The notes under the pieces were generated by a model. That model was given only the letters and a program-made list of their open reading frames with translations, was not told the origin of the DNA and ran no database searches. A program made the translations under genes and the position numbers. This document shows, piece by piece, positions 48,401 to 55,485 of a stretch of 64,000 nucleotides of DNA. Positions within the stretch are counted from its first letter, which is position 1; each line of letters starts with the position of its first letter. Origin of the DNA: JBCCDY01 sp039030555 (lineage in GTDB: Bacteria; Bacteroidota; Bacteroidia; Cytophagales; Cyclobacteriaceae); contig JBCCDY010000005.1 in NCBI GenBank assembly GCA_039030555.1, positions 62,001-126,000 on the forward strand. The letters run 5' to 3'.

Positions 48401-49382
48401 AATCATTAATCCTCAAGGAAATAATGATCGAAAGGTGGCTAGGTCAAATTTAAGCGATGTCACCACAGATCTTAATAGTTTTCAACTTGCTGTAACCAAT
48501 ATAGTTCAATCAAGTTATCAGTATTTTAGGTATCAAGATATTTCCGAGGATGAAAATGAATGGTTCCAAAGATTTCTCAAAACTGTCGAATATTTTGTAG
48601 TCAATGTTAATAATAGCAAACCGATTGGAGTCGCAAAAGATATAATAAGATATTGGTGGCAAAGAAATCAATCAAATGAATTAGCAAATCTTAACCATAT
48701 AATCGGTCAATTTGAAAATGAGTCATATTTCACTTTTCACAGACCTAATCAAATACTTCACGAAGGAAATCTTAAAACTGCAGTTATTGGAGTAGAGTAT
48801 ATTGACCCTGATAGTCCAGATGAAGATATCTTACAATTATTAATTGGTTTAAAAGATTTGATTCAACTGGATATTGATTTTTTTGATTTCATAAATGTTT
48901 ATGAGCTAAAAGCGATTGGCGGCTTTAGGGTAAATAAGGATTTTTTGAAAAGGATCGAGCATACCATTACTACAGGGGAGGAGTTTGAGGAAATGGAATA
49001 TGGAAACCCCATACCAATAATACCAGAAAGTAAAATGGTGGAAGTTATTGACAACAATATCCAGTTAGCAACAATCCCTAGCGAATTCAATCAGGAATTT
49101 GGAGATACGGTTTATGATATGTGGAAGCTTCTAGAATACAGAAGAAGATTAGATAAAACCAGTTTAATCGAAATGAGTTGGCTAGAAGAAATTGAGAAAG
49201 ATTACATGAAAAGGATAGATTCGAGTCTTCGAAAATTGAAAGGTCAAATACCAAGAAGTGAATACGTTCATTTAAGAGAAATTTACACAAATGTTTTAGA
49301 GAACGAAGATGTGACAAATGCTGAGTTAATGATACCCTTAAATGAACGGTTAAATAAAATTAATGAAGAATTACTCATATGA
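45417..49382 (+). CDS. Large nuclease-STAND-like NTPase, predicted phage sensor
   Basis: 1321 residues. After a basic tail, residues ~45-230 resemble the Cap4/DUF4297 PD-(D/E)xK nuclease fold: GVNFQLLYSCFRVLDEF, E81-D-I-D84 and Q95-L-K97. Residues ~290-480 are a P-loop NTPase: Walker A SSSGQGKSTLA (K319, S320), Walker B PLVIIDGL (D371), then VVTTREEDW, as in STAND/NACHT ATPases. The remaining ~840 residues are helical without a named family, as expected of a sensor region. It overlaps the SIR2 gene by 26 bp. Base composition is AT-rich like the rest of the island. I cannot match the pair to a named defence type from sequence alone. Confidence 0.75.
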   Translation: MSQRKKKSKKHRTTSSKVSTIRTYNSNPVIQSALDAISEKRIGGSTNIKGVNFQLLYSCFRVLDEFKDIDSASEIRMEGIEDIDILEVSRNEFVQLKTSTQTINAGSFWEMGVLQNFYETYKVDQNVSLKLVHDSGLAQGKLTNLESSVEHWKNRFEKDQIDISGCDFRGFLSSIAFQSFPSEEILINECTSILIKDFNISTHATNQFLMALFYNVFIWSKHRKQINRIHLIKVIQKVKDSFSKQAENIAIRDNLIEEIEFESSSTVIEDNGYWEGKAARPHHIAENLPVKRTYWENEIKTQAERFDIVVIKSSSGQGKSTLAWMHTKDKKESGYSIFEITKCNTQQEIAAISDFLISRLKIGLRPLVIIDGLSKQVDNWDKIAQISNQHPISFVVTTREEDWVRYGGDTSKLNLRLINIYLSQEEASDIFRKLKSAKHVHADITSWEPAWEKVAKKKLLIEFVYLLTKGQMIGERVDFQIKQLNREEDCKAKLEILRMVAAADIINLKINTSELISFIEASIGFERDRGEILTQLENEYYLKFKENYVEGLHPVRSDHLFNRLHKSISASDTYLNLFTLLHNEDLYDFGIGVDARVEQDDFYFKLGKSVSQRTFKEMVWVLDGLLHSEPQKFWLENREIFDTVFQNGGLKLFAVETTPFSEVNSLIEFEKTLGDKAPGISQLILLKNQLTKFDLTNSNLGIFAKSLNENISRCNYQGQELEGIGSLFRWYNELNMNLSLSIGNLNEEYLLNLLDYSPIEEVAEVFSYFHLMDKTAYELFVKNHKSKIISYLKVKTNSIVIEEIDQDISIQYLFNDNDASRLNDLSVHRIQMVSSLLPFYHKYHTDVIILPFPNEDIYKVLHQNAYKAMPFKYITDTFKVHLNQIWKNTIEDNYRADSFFDWQKSIYDIRIEAVEFAKRSVRFFEDWLEKKYSRLKTSAVNLDNQASKLGELLRTRQDGPKTTNRHYIDDPLEEEYQIVSGWFSSLNNVVNQYALIINPQGNNDRKVARSNLSDVTTDLNSFQLAVTNIVQSSYQYFRYQDISEDENEWFQRFLKTVEYFVVNVNNSKPIGVAKDIIRYWWQRNQSNELANLNHIIGQFENESYFTFHRPNQILHEGNLKTAVIGVEYIDPDSPDEDILQLLIGLKDLIQLDIDFFDFINVYELKAIGGFRVNKDFLKRIEHTITTGEEFEEMEYGNPIPIIPESKMVEVIDNNIQLATIPSEFNQEFGDTVYDMWKLLEYRRRLDKTSLIEMSWLEEIEKDYMKRIDSSLRKLKGQIPRSEYVHLREIYTNVLENEDVTNAELMIPLNERLNKINEELLI

Positions 49383-49465
49383 ATAAATAAACGGATTTCT
49401 TGACATCTAAGGGTAGTATAATACAGAAATATTAACTCATTCACTTTGAGCTCCCATATTTAAAT

Positions 49466-49672
49466 TCAATATTTCGTAGACACCAACAGCTCCCTAATAT
49501 CCACCTCCAAAATCTCTGCCATACGCCTTAAATCCTTCAAATGAGGCTGGGACTTATTATTACAAATAGCCGTCATAGCAGTGGTGCTAATGCCCATCTG
49601 CTCTGCTAGCCATTTCTGTGATTTCCCTTGAATGACGAGTACTTCTTTTACTCTATTAATTCGATCTTCCAT
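49466..49672 (-). CDS. Cro/CI-type (XRE) HTH regulator
   Basis: 68 residues, nearly all helix-turn-helix: VLVIQGKSQKWLAEQMGISTTAMTAICNNKSQPHLKDLRRMAEILEVDIRELL. It is divergent from the SymE-like module at 49842 across 169 bp containing a palindrome (49784-49796), so it is the likely repressor of that module and of itself. Confidence 0.88.
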   Translation of the reverse strand: MEDRINRVKEVLVIQGKSQKWLAEQMGISTTAMTAICNNKSQPHLKDLRRMAEILEVDIRELLVSTKY

Positions 49673-49780
49673 AACGCTTTAATACCCGAAAATAGGCATT
49701 AAAATGACCAAAAACGCAAGTTTGACTTAGATATTCATAAGTATTACTTACGTTTATATAAGAAATAATTTAACTTTCTC

Positions 49781-49810
49781 TTGACTTTATTAAAGTTGAA
49801 CTTATCTTTG
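49781..49810 (+). promoter_or_regulatory. Bacteroidota promoter with overlapping palindromic operator
   Basis: TTG at 49781-49783, 19 bp spacer, then TATCTTTG at 49803-49810 fits the Bacteroidota -33/-7 consensus (TTTG / TAnnTTTG), 31 bp before the ATG at 49842. ACTTTA-T-TAAAGT at 49784-49796 is a perfect 13-bp palindrome in the spacer, with a further AACTTT half-site upstream. I infer it is the XRE operator. Confidence 0.65.
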
Positions 49811-49841
49811 TGTAAGATTCACTTCCATAAACAAATTTACT

Positions 49842-50099
49842 ATGTCTAATTCAATAACACTACCGGATTACCATCGAGTCAATCAAAAAATGGTGGAAAG
49901 GTTATCCAATTTCATTGATGGAGTACGTCCTAACCGGTTAAAAGATAGCATCACATCCATCTTACTTCAATACTTAGTCTATGAACATCATTCACTACCC
50001 ATGGACTTTGATGATGTAGCCTGTGACCTGTATATATTATTCGACTTCTTAAACGCACTCGAAAAAGAACTGCAAGAAAACGTTGAACCCCTAAACTGA
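49842..50099 (+). CDS. Small conserved protein upstream of a SymE-like gene
   Basis: 85 residues: MSNSITLPDYHRVNQKMVERLSNFID...LKDSITSILLQYLVYEHHSLPMDFDDVACDLYILFDFLNALEKELQE. All helical and acidic, with no named family recognised. It is placed 5 bp before the SymE-like gene and behind an XRE-controlled promoter, so it is a candidate antitoxin or accessory factor. Function unknown. Confidence 0.65.
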   Translation: MSNSITLPDYHRVNQKMVERLSNFIDGVRPNRLKDSITSILLQYLVYEHHSLPMDFDDVACDLYILFDFLNALEKELQENVEPLN

Positions 50100-50104
50100 A
50101 AGTT

Positions 50105-50317
50105 ATGCCCGCCCCTAAAAAACGATCAAATAGACGACCAGAGATCCGAAGTTTGAAAATCCAACCCAAAAGAAGGACTAACAAGTACAGTGAAATAGAT
50201 GTGCCAGAGATCAAACTCTGTGGGAGTTGGTTAGAGAAATTAGGCTTTGTTTATGGTCAAAGAGTACTAATTACGACAATGGATCGACTGTTAGTTATTC
50301 GGTTAGAGGAAGAATAG
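50105..50317 (+). CDS. SymE-like toxin-domain protein
   Basis: 70 residues. A basic N-terminus (KKRSNRRPEIRSLKIQPKRRTNKY) is followed by PEIKLCGSWLEKLGFVYGQRVLITTMDRLLVIRLEEE, the AbrB-like SymE toxin motif (P-x-[IL]-x-L-x-G-x-W-L-x-x-x-G-F-x-x-G). SymE of E. coli is an RNA- or nucleoid-targeting SOS toxin controlled by an antisense RNA. No antisense RNA was identified here; control by the adjacent XRE gene is more likely. Confidence 0.8.
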   Translation: MPAPKKRSNRRPEIRSLKIQPKRRTNKYSEIDVPEIKLCGSWLEKLGFVYGQRVLITTMDRLLVIRLEEE

Positions 50318-50362
50318 AATTTTAGGTCTCAAACTTTTTATTTTAGTGTAAAACTTACCAGC

Positions 50363-50800
50363 ATGTCTGACCTAAGGAAACAAGTAGAACAATTTGTTAA
50401 GCAGGAACTAATGAAAGCTGGATTAGAGGTTTTTGCTAGCGAAAGTGAGAATAGGGGAGTTGACTTCATCATAAAGACTCCCTCTGGGAAATACCACGAA
50501 CTCTTTTTACAACCTATCAATCTGGACTTTACCAGAAGTGTTAAAATACCGAAAAATGATTTGGGTGAATTAAAAGATAATCTTTGGATTGTATTGGTAT
50601 TTGTCATGAAGGGAATGGAGCCTGTTTTGCATCTCATTGCTTCGAAGGTTCTGCAAAGTCCTGACAACTACATTTTCTTCGAACATGAGCAAGGCGAACG
50701 GTTTAAGCATCTTTCTAATTGGGAAATCAAAGTATTCCAGAAAGGTATAGGTGAACTCAGTAAGTATTCGCTAACTAGTATGATCTCAAAGCTTGGTTAA
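50363..50800 (+). CDS. PD-(D/E)xK-like small protein of unknown function
   Basis: 145 residues. VEQFVKQELMKAGLEVFASESENRGVDFIIKTPSGKYHELFLQPIN resembles the restriction-endonuclease-like core (helix, G-x-D-F, beta hairpin, E-x-x-x-Q), with DNLWIVLVFVMKG next. The catalytic Lys is not in its usual place, so activity is doubtful. The layout parallels the broken gene at 58688 (G-x-x-F, E-x-x-x-x-x-Q-I-N, DDLWIGLVLF). Both are followed immediately by the same minus-strand small-protein element, so gene and element travel together. Confidence 0.6.
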   Translation: MSDLRKQVEQFVKQELMKAGLEVFASESENRGVDFIIKTPSGKYHELFLQPINLDFTRSVKIPKNDLGELKDNLWIVLVFVMKGMEPVLHLIASKVLQSPDNYIFFEHEQGERFKHLSNWEIKVFQKGIGELSKYSLTSMISKLG

Positions 50801-50810
50801 AAGTATGACC

Positions 50811-50834
50811 AAAAAATCCCTCATGAAAGAGGGA
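50811..50834 (-). terminator. Intrinsic terminator of small-protein gene 1b
   Basis: On the minus strand TCCCTC-(tttcat)-GAGGGA is followed by TTTTTT. The stop codon (50821-50823) of the small gene lies inside this hairpin. Confidence 0.85.
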
Positions 50835-51015
50835 GAGAAGAAAAGCCTAACTCAAGCCATAAAAAACGAATACAAAGGCGATGATACCAGCCATAGCGAA
50901 CGCTGTAGCTTACCCTGAACGCCAAACGCTGGCGAAAGAGCCCATACACCCAGCCCTGCTTCACTTTGAAACGAAACAAGTACTCATCATCAAATAAGAA
51001 ATTTGTATCAGACAT
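50821..51015 (-). CDS. Small aromatic/Arg-rich protein 1b (new family, tandem paralogue)
   Basis: 64 residues, not recognised. It has a YLFRFKVKQGW segment, AFRVSYSVRYGWYHRLCIRF, and the C-terminal family signature I-R-x-L-W-x-E-L-x-x-S-x-L-P. It starts 22 bp after the stop of paralogue 1a and its own stop sits inside the terminator hairpin. The same architecture recurs at 59190-59375. It is encoded opposite to the SymE/PD-(D/E)xK genes. Kept as a CDS because four family members conserve the motif and arrangement. Confidence 0.55.
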   Translation of the reverse strand: MSDTNFLFDDEYLFRFKVKQGWVYGLFRQRLAFRVSYSVRYGWYHRLCIRFLWLELGFSSLPLS

Positions 51016-51024
51016 AATGGTAAG

Positions 51025-51050
51025 AATTAAAGCCCCCTAAAAAGGGAGCT
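51025..51050 (-). terminator. Intrinsic terminator of small-protein gene 1a
   Basis: On the minus strand AGCTCCCTTTTTAGGGGGCT (51031-51050) is followed by TTAATTC. The same 20 bases recur at 59392-59411. The stop codon TAG (51037-51039) of gene 1a lies in the loop. Confidence 0.8.
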
Positions 51051-51204
51051 GTGAAACACATAACTCATACCAAAGCACACGCATGTGAAAATCCCTGACA
51101 CCACCCAAAGAGGCACTACCGACACTGAATGAACAACGCGGATACCGCACCCCAAAACACCACCAGCCCAATAAACGAACACGAAATAAATAACTACAAA
51201 ACAT
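51037..51204 (-). CDS. Small Trp/Phe/Arg-rich protein 1a (new family)
   Basis: 55 residues from the ATG at 51204. It aligns with the 54-residue product at 59398-59562 over its whole length: YLFR-x-R-x-L-G-x-W-x-F-G-V, then S-F-S, GG, DF, R-V-x-W-x-E and S-x-LPF-stop, with indels that keep the frame. Longer frames upstream (to 51315) are not conserved in the second copy, which supports this start. No known domain. One possible amphipathic or membrane-seeking N-terminal half. The stop codon is in the terminator loop. Confidence 0.6.
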   Translation of the reverse strand: MFCSYLFRVRLLGWWCFGVRYPRCSFSVGSASLGGVRDFHMRVLWYELCVSQLPF

Positions 51205-51405
51205 AATACATAAAGAGTAAAGTGACACCCCGGCAACCGCACCGGAGAAAGCCCGATCACCCGGATGGACTGAGGCAAATACAAGGGGCCAAGCCGGTTT
51301 ACGGTGTGGTGGCATGAGGGAGGCTAAAAAGGCTTGGATTCATTTTATCCTTGTATTTCCCGAACCAACAACCGGAACTTTGCTTTGACCTGTGTGTGGG
51401 AATAT
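51205..51405 (-). promoter_or_regulatory. Conserved structured leader of small-protein locus 1
   Basis: About 170 bp upstream of gene 1a is conserved at 59563-59770 although it does not code in a common frame. On the minus strand TACAAGG (51355-51349) pairs with CCTTGTA (51286-51280). In copy 2 this stem is one G-C pair longer where copy 1 has G-T. Conserved box: CACCGTAAACC. Also conserved: GCAAAGTTCCGGTTGTTGG at the promoter-proximal end. Possible 5' UTR control element. Confidence 0.5.
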
Positions 51406-51465
51406 CATAAATGCTGAATTACAATACACATAGGTTAGAAACTCATAAACACTTAAATTAGGCTT

Positions 51466-52665
51466 ATGGCTGAAATCAATTTGAAACTTCAAGATCAATT
51501 GGTAGGTAAGTATGCCATTCTGAAAAATTTCAAAGACAGATTAAAATGGCATAACCTGATAAAATTGGTTGATATCAATGAGGACTTCTCGGAATCAGAA
51601 AAGAAACTCATAAAGAATTCTTATCGTGAACTAAGTCGAATTCTAGGTAAAGGTTTTCTAACAGAAGCTTCACAATCCAATCACTTCTTATTCCAACATT
51701 TTTTAAACTTAGCTCCTGATGCTATAAGATGGTCAATTTGGTTAGCAGAAGCATTAAAGGCTCTTGAGAAATATGATGAAGATCAAACCATAATTTCCAA
51801 GCTCAAGTCGTCAAGATCATCGCATGAAGGGTTTGCCATATTGCAATTAACTTACATGTTTCATAAAGCCAATTTTGCAATAGAGTTTGAACCAAAAATC
51901 CAGATTAATAACAACTACAAATTCCCTGATGTAAAAATTATCAATGAGGGGAATAATGAGAGTATAATAATTGAGGTATCAAATATCAATATCAGTGATC
52001 AACATGACTGGAATAAAGGCACTTTCCATGATATTACCAAAACCCTATGGAATGACGCATTGTACTATAACCTTCATTACTGTGGCCACCTTAGACATTT
52101 TGAAGAGGAAGAAAAGGCTAGTGCAATTCAGAGAATTTTTGAGGCTAAACAAAAGGCAATTTCAAAAAGAGGTTTCGTAGTGGTGGACGAGAATGGAATC
52201 AAATTAGGAATAGCCCATGGTGATAAAATTGAAAAACTTCAATCTTGGGCTAAAGAGAACAATATGACTCAGGGAATTACAGGAGAAAGCATTTCTCTTG
52301 ATTCAGATATAGAAAGATTAAAGAATAAGATTAAAAAAAAGACAAAGCAACTATCAGAGGATTGTTGCAATGTAATTAGCATCCCTGTTCACACTTTGTT
52401 TATGATTGGTGTAGACAAATTGGAGATGATTTTACAAATTCATGAGTATTTACATAGGTTTCCGAACGTATATGGAGTTTTAATATATGGAGAAAACCCT
52501 TTGCTTCAGGAGCAAAAAAAGATAGTTTATGAAAAAAATATACTGGTTAATCGAGCACGTTCACCCATACGAATTAGTGGCTATTTTTTCATTTACAACA
52601 GTCAAAGTGATTATCAGTTGAGTGATCAAACTTGGGATATGTTCGCAGAGTCTTTTGATCATTAA
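51466..52665 (+). CDS. Orphan protein with PD-(D/E)xK-like core
   Basis: 399 residues, no family recognised. A helical N-terminal half (~1-125) is followed by HEGFAILQLTYMFHKANFAIEFEPKIQINNNYKFPDVKIINEGNNESIIIEVSNINI. This reads as the E-x(n)-PD-x(n)-E-x-x core of restriction-like nucleases, but with Ser where ExK has Lys. A second part (~290-399) has IPVHTLFMIGVDKLEMILQIHEYL and IRISGYFFIYN. Stand-alone module between the small-protein element and a delta repeat. A nuclease-like defence role is possible; catalysis is uncertain. Confidence 0.6.
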   Translation: MAEINLKLQDQLVGKYAILKNFKDRLKWHNLIKLVDINEDFSESEKKLIKNSYRELSRILGKGFLTEASQSNHFLFQHFLNLAPDAIRWSIWLAEALKALEKYDEDQTIISKLKSSRSSHEGFAILQLTYMFHKANFAIEFEPKIQINNNYKFPDVKIINEGNNESIIIEVSNINISDQHDWNKGTFHDITKTLWNDALYYNLHYCGHLRHFEEEEKASAIQRIFEAKQKAISKRGFVVVDENGIKLGIAHGDKIEKLQSWAKENNMTQGITGESISLDSDIERLKNKIKKKTKQLSEDCCNVISIPVHTLFMIGVDKLEMILQIHEYLHRFPNVYGVLIYGENPLLQEQKKIVYEKNILVNRARSPIRISGYFFIYNSQSDYQLSDQTWDMFAESFDH

Positions 52666-52681
52666 TAAGAACATTGATTTA

Positions 52682-53168
52682 TTATGTTAAATAGAACTCC
52701 ATGAGCAGCGTTGGCCCGCCAAAATACCGGGCGTGGGTAGGCTGGTGGGTTGATAGTGATTATTTTGGCTAGGGTTTTTGAATACTTTTGGGCCAATGCC
52801 AAAAGTATTTGCCTGCCCGGCACAAGGGCACTGCGAACACGATTAAAAGACAGCGCACCGGTGAGCACTTCAAGCCATTCAGCACGGCCAGATTATGCTT
52901 AAAGAATAAAGCGCAGGCAACAAGTGTTTTAGCGGCAAATCGTAAGCCCTGAGAATCGCGTATTTGAAATCAACTCGTACAATCTACAGAATACTGAAAA
53001 GTAGAACGTTAGGGGTTTGACGATAAATCTCTTGTTTCAGGGTTTGGCCTATCACGCCACAAGCGTGACAAAGCGCGTTGGGAAAAACTTTATATAGCCG
53101 TATGGTCAGGGCAAGCTGTGGGGTAAGCCTCGCGCGCTGGCCAGGCGGCTATTTAGACATAACAACAA
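52682..53168 (+). repeat. Delta element, copy 2
   Basis: Begins TTATGTTAA. Hairpin 1 pairs GCCAAAATA (52718-52726) with TATTTTGGC (52761-52769). Hairpin 2 pairs AATACTTTTGG (52781-52791) with CCAAAAGTATT (52799-52809). Both stems differ from copies 1 and 3 by paired substitutions. A final stem pairs ATAGCCGTATGGTCAGG with the GCTGGCCAGGCGGCTAT side near 53150. CAAGTGTTTTAGCGGCAAAT and GAGAATCGCGTATTTGAAAT mark the same conserved words as in the other copies. No gene is visible. Confidence 0.75.
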
Positions 53169-53169
53169 A

Positions 53170-53870
53170 TTATATAACAGGCTTGGACGTAAATTGGATT
53201 AGAAGGGAAATTGGCTGAACGATCTCGCCAAACGAAAACTGGCTACAGGATGCCGCACCTTTATTTAATATAATATTATTATATAAGCAAATTAGGTTCT
53301 GCGCGGTGGAGAATTTGCAGCGGTGCCATGTGCGTATTAGCGGCAAATACGCAGGGTTTGTTATATAATGTCCTGCGTTATGTTAATGTAAGCTTTGGGA
53401 TCTGCGTTGGGAATAATTTTTTCTTTTAAAAGGAGGGAAGAAAAGAGTTTTTTTTAATGGGGTGGGATGGAACACTCTTTTGGCATCCTTGGTTTTGCGT
53501 GGGTTTGAGCGGATGACAAATGTGTGTGGAATATTGGGCGGCTAATCATGTCCCTAAATTCTTAAATCTCAATTTGAACCTTAGACGTAGCACTCTTAGT
53601 CATTTTTGGTTTGCGTGCTGATTTGTGCGAATGACAAAGTGTGCGGTTAAGACATTGTAAAATCTTTCTGTTTACAAGAATGGTAGCACGCTTTTGCCAC
53701 TTCTCTCGAAGGAGGAATTACCATGCCGCACGGAGGGATGTTGCCTTGTGAGTTGGAAAGTGGCAAATGTGTGCGGATTACAAGGTCTAAACTTTCAATG
53801 TGGAGTGCGTGAGGGATAGGAGCAAGCTACCGTGTAGCGCGGATAGCCCGACCCAAAGGGTCACGCCCAA
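53170..53870 (+). repeat. Accessory-island junction E: divergent beta, alpha, three gamma elements and a GC-rich hairpin repeat
   Basis: 53170 starts with TTATATAACA as in beta, but the rest differs. 53357-53395 is alpha with TTATGTTAA at 53378. Gamma copies are at 53471-53529, 53588-53646 and 53684-53776. In the last, arms GCACGCTTTTGCCACTT and AAGTGGCAAATGTGTGC are complementary at 15 of 17 positions. 53805-53870 is a GC-rich run of hairpins (GCTACCGTGTAGC, GACCCaaaGGGTC), resembling dispersed Bacteroidota intergenic repeats. No gene lies between 52666 and 54047. Confidence 0.75.
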
Positions 53871-54047
53871 ATAAAAATTAATTTTACTAAGACTGAAAAG
53901 CTCAAGAAGATTGATAAAAGCGTGATGTAATCAATGAATTCATAAAGGCATTCATAAGTATCATACAAAAAGTCTAGTATCATTATCGCTTAGATTATTG
54001 CTTATATGCTGTTTTATTCTCATATTTGAGAAAAATTCTATTAAGGA

Positions 54048-54326
54048 ATGGTGGATAACACTTGGAATAAGTACGCTAAAAGAATAATTAAATCAGAGAT
54101 GTTAAAAAGGGACATCAAAGTTGAGGATTTGATTATTCTTTTAAGAAAGATTGGTGTTAGTGAAACAAAATCTAGTATCAATAGCAAAATTAGCAGAGGT
54201 ACATTTTCTGCGGCTTTTTTGTTTCAAGTTTTACAAGTAATCGGATGTAAGCATATCGAAATAATTACACCAACCGAGTTGAATATTAAGGAAGAAAATT
54301 TGAGACAATCAACTTTACCCCTTTAG
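54048..54326 (+). CDS. DUF6471-like small regulator of a modification module
   Basis: 92 residues: WNKYAKRIIKSEMLKRDIKVEDLIILLRKIGVSETKSSINSKISRGTFSAAFLFQVLQVIGCKHIEI. This is the helix-turn-helix-like pattern of DUF6471 proteins, which often sit beside DNA methyltransferases. It lies 25 bp before the first methyltransferase start and probably controls its expression. Confidence 0.75.
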   Translation: MVDNTWNKYAKRIIKSEMLKRDIKVEDLIILLRKIGVSETKSSINSKISRGTFSAAFLFQVLQVIGCKHIEIITPTELNIKEENLRQSTLPL

Positions 54327-54351
54327 AATTTAAAATTACTTGAAATCAATT

Positions 54352-55485
54352 ATGAGTATTCCAATTATAGATCTTTTTTCCGGTGCAGGTGGGTTGGGGC
54401 TTGGTGCGACTAAAGCTGGAGGTGACTTAAGGCTTTCTGTAGAGATTGACCGATTAGCCTGCGATACTATGGAAGCAAATAAAGATTCACATCACGGAGA
54501 AGTGTTGTGCGCGGACGTTTGTTCACTTTCTGGTAGTGAATTAAGAAAACTCGCTAAAATATCTGTAGATGAGCCGTTTATCATGGTAGGAGGCCCTCCA
54601 TGTCAGCCATTTTCCAAAGCAAGTTATTGGACTGATCCGGGTCATGAGTCAAAGTACAGAAGGGCTCGTTCTCAAGGTTTGAGCATAACTAAACCAACGT
54701 CAATTATAGAAGCAAAGCCAGATGAAAGAAGAGACTTATTACAAGAATACTATCGTTTAATTAATGAATCTGACCCAGAGGGTTTTTTGTTTGAAAATGT
54801 ACCAAGTATTTTGCATCCGAGAAACAAGCAAACGTTTTTAGACTTTAGGCAGTCTGTTGAAAGTATCGGATACAAAACTTTGTTATGCAAAGTTAATGGG
54901 CTGGATTTTGGTTTGGCTCAAAAACGTCAGAGAATTATTTTACTTGGATTGAAGCATGATTTTCCTACAGAACCAATAAGATCACATTCGGATAATTTGG
55001 AAGATTTAACTAATGGAATGGAGAAATATGTCACAGTGAAGGAAGCACTAAAATCATTTAGCGGTGACAAATATTTTGAACCTGAAGAAGTTGTATCTGG
55101 AAAATGGGCAGTTCACTTAAATGAGATTCCCCCAGGAATGAATTATAAGGCACTAACGGCTTGGGCAGGACATCCAAACCCTACGTTTGTAGCTGAAACT
55201 AAGTTTTGGAATTTTCTTCTAAAACTACACCCTGAACAAGCTTCTTGGACAATTGCGGCAAACCCTGGACCTTGGACTGGACCGTTTCACTGGGATAGTA
55301 GAAGGTTGAGAACTCCTGAATTAGCGGTTCTTCAAGGATTCCCTGCAGATTATAAATTTGTTGGAAAAAGAAGAGATCGAGTAAAACAAATTGGAAATGC
55401 TTTGCCATCAAACATAGCTGCTGGATGTCTAAAGCCAATGATAGAAAGCATCATATGCAGCATGAATCAGAGAGTAGCAATATGA
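54352..55485 (+). CDS. C5-cytosine DNA methyltransferase 1
   Basis: 377 residues from the ATG at 54352 (a TTG at 54340 is possible). Motif I is IDLFSGAGGLGLGATKAG, motif IV GGPPCQPFSKASYW with nucleophile Cys84, motif VI FLFENVPS, motif VIII QKRQRIILLG, motifs IX-X RLRTPELAVLQGFP and QIGNALPSNIAAGCL. All catalytic motifs are intact. A variable region of ~100 residues between VIII and IX sets the target. Its stop overlaps the start of methyltransferase 2 (ATGA). The recognition site cannot be read from sequence. Confidence 0.93.
   Translation: MSIPIIDLFSGAGGLGLGATKAGGDLRLSVEIDRLACDTMEANKDSHHGEVLCADVCSLSGSELRKLAKISVDEPFIMVGGPPCQPFSKASYWTDPGHESKYRRARSQGLSITKPTSIIEAKPDERRDLLQEYYRLINESDPEGFLFENVPSILHPRNKQTFLDFRQSVESIGYKTLLCKVNGLDFGLAQKRQRIILLGLKHDFPTEPIRSHSDNLEDLTNGMEKYVTVKEALKSFSGDKYFEPEEVVSGKWAVHLNEIPPGMNYKALTAWAGHPNPTFVAETKFWNFLLKLHPEQASWTIAANPGPWTGPFHWDSRRLRTPELAVLQGFPADYKFVGKRRDRVKQIGNALPSNIAAGCLKPMIESIICSMNQRVAI

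Noticed and set aside
51027..51315. Longer minus-strand ORFs of 85 and 92 codons over small-protein locus 1
   Set aside because: Only the part from 51204 downstream in one frame aligns with locus 2. The upstream extension and the other frame are broken by a 1-nt difference in the second copy.
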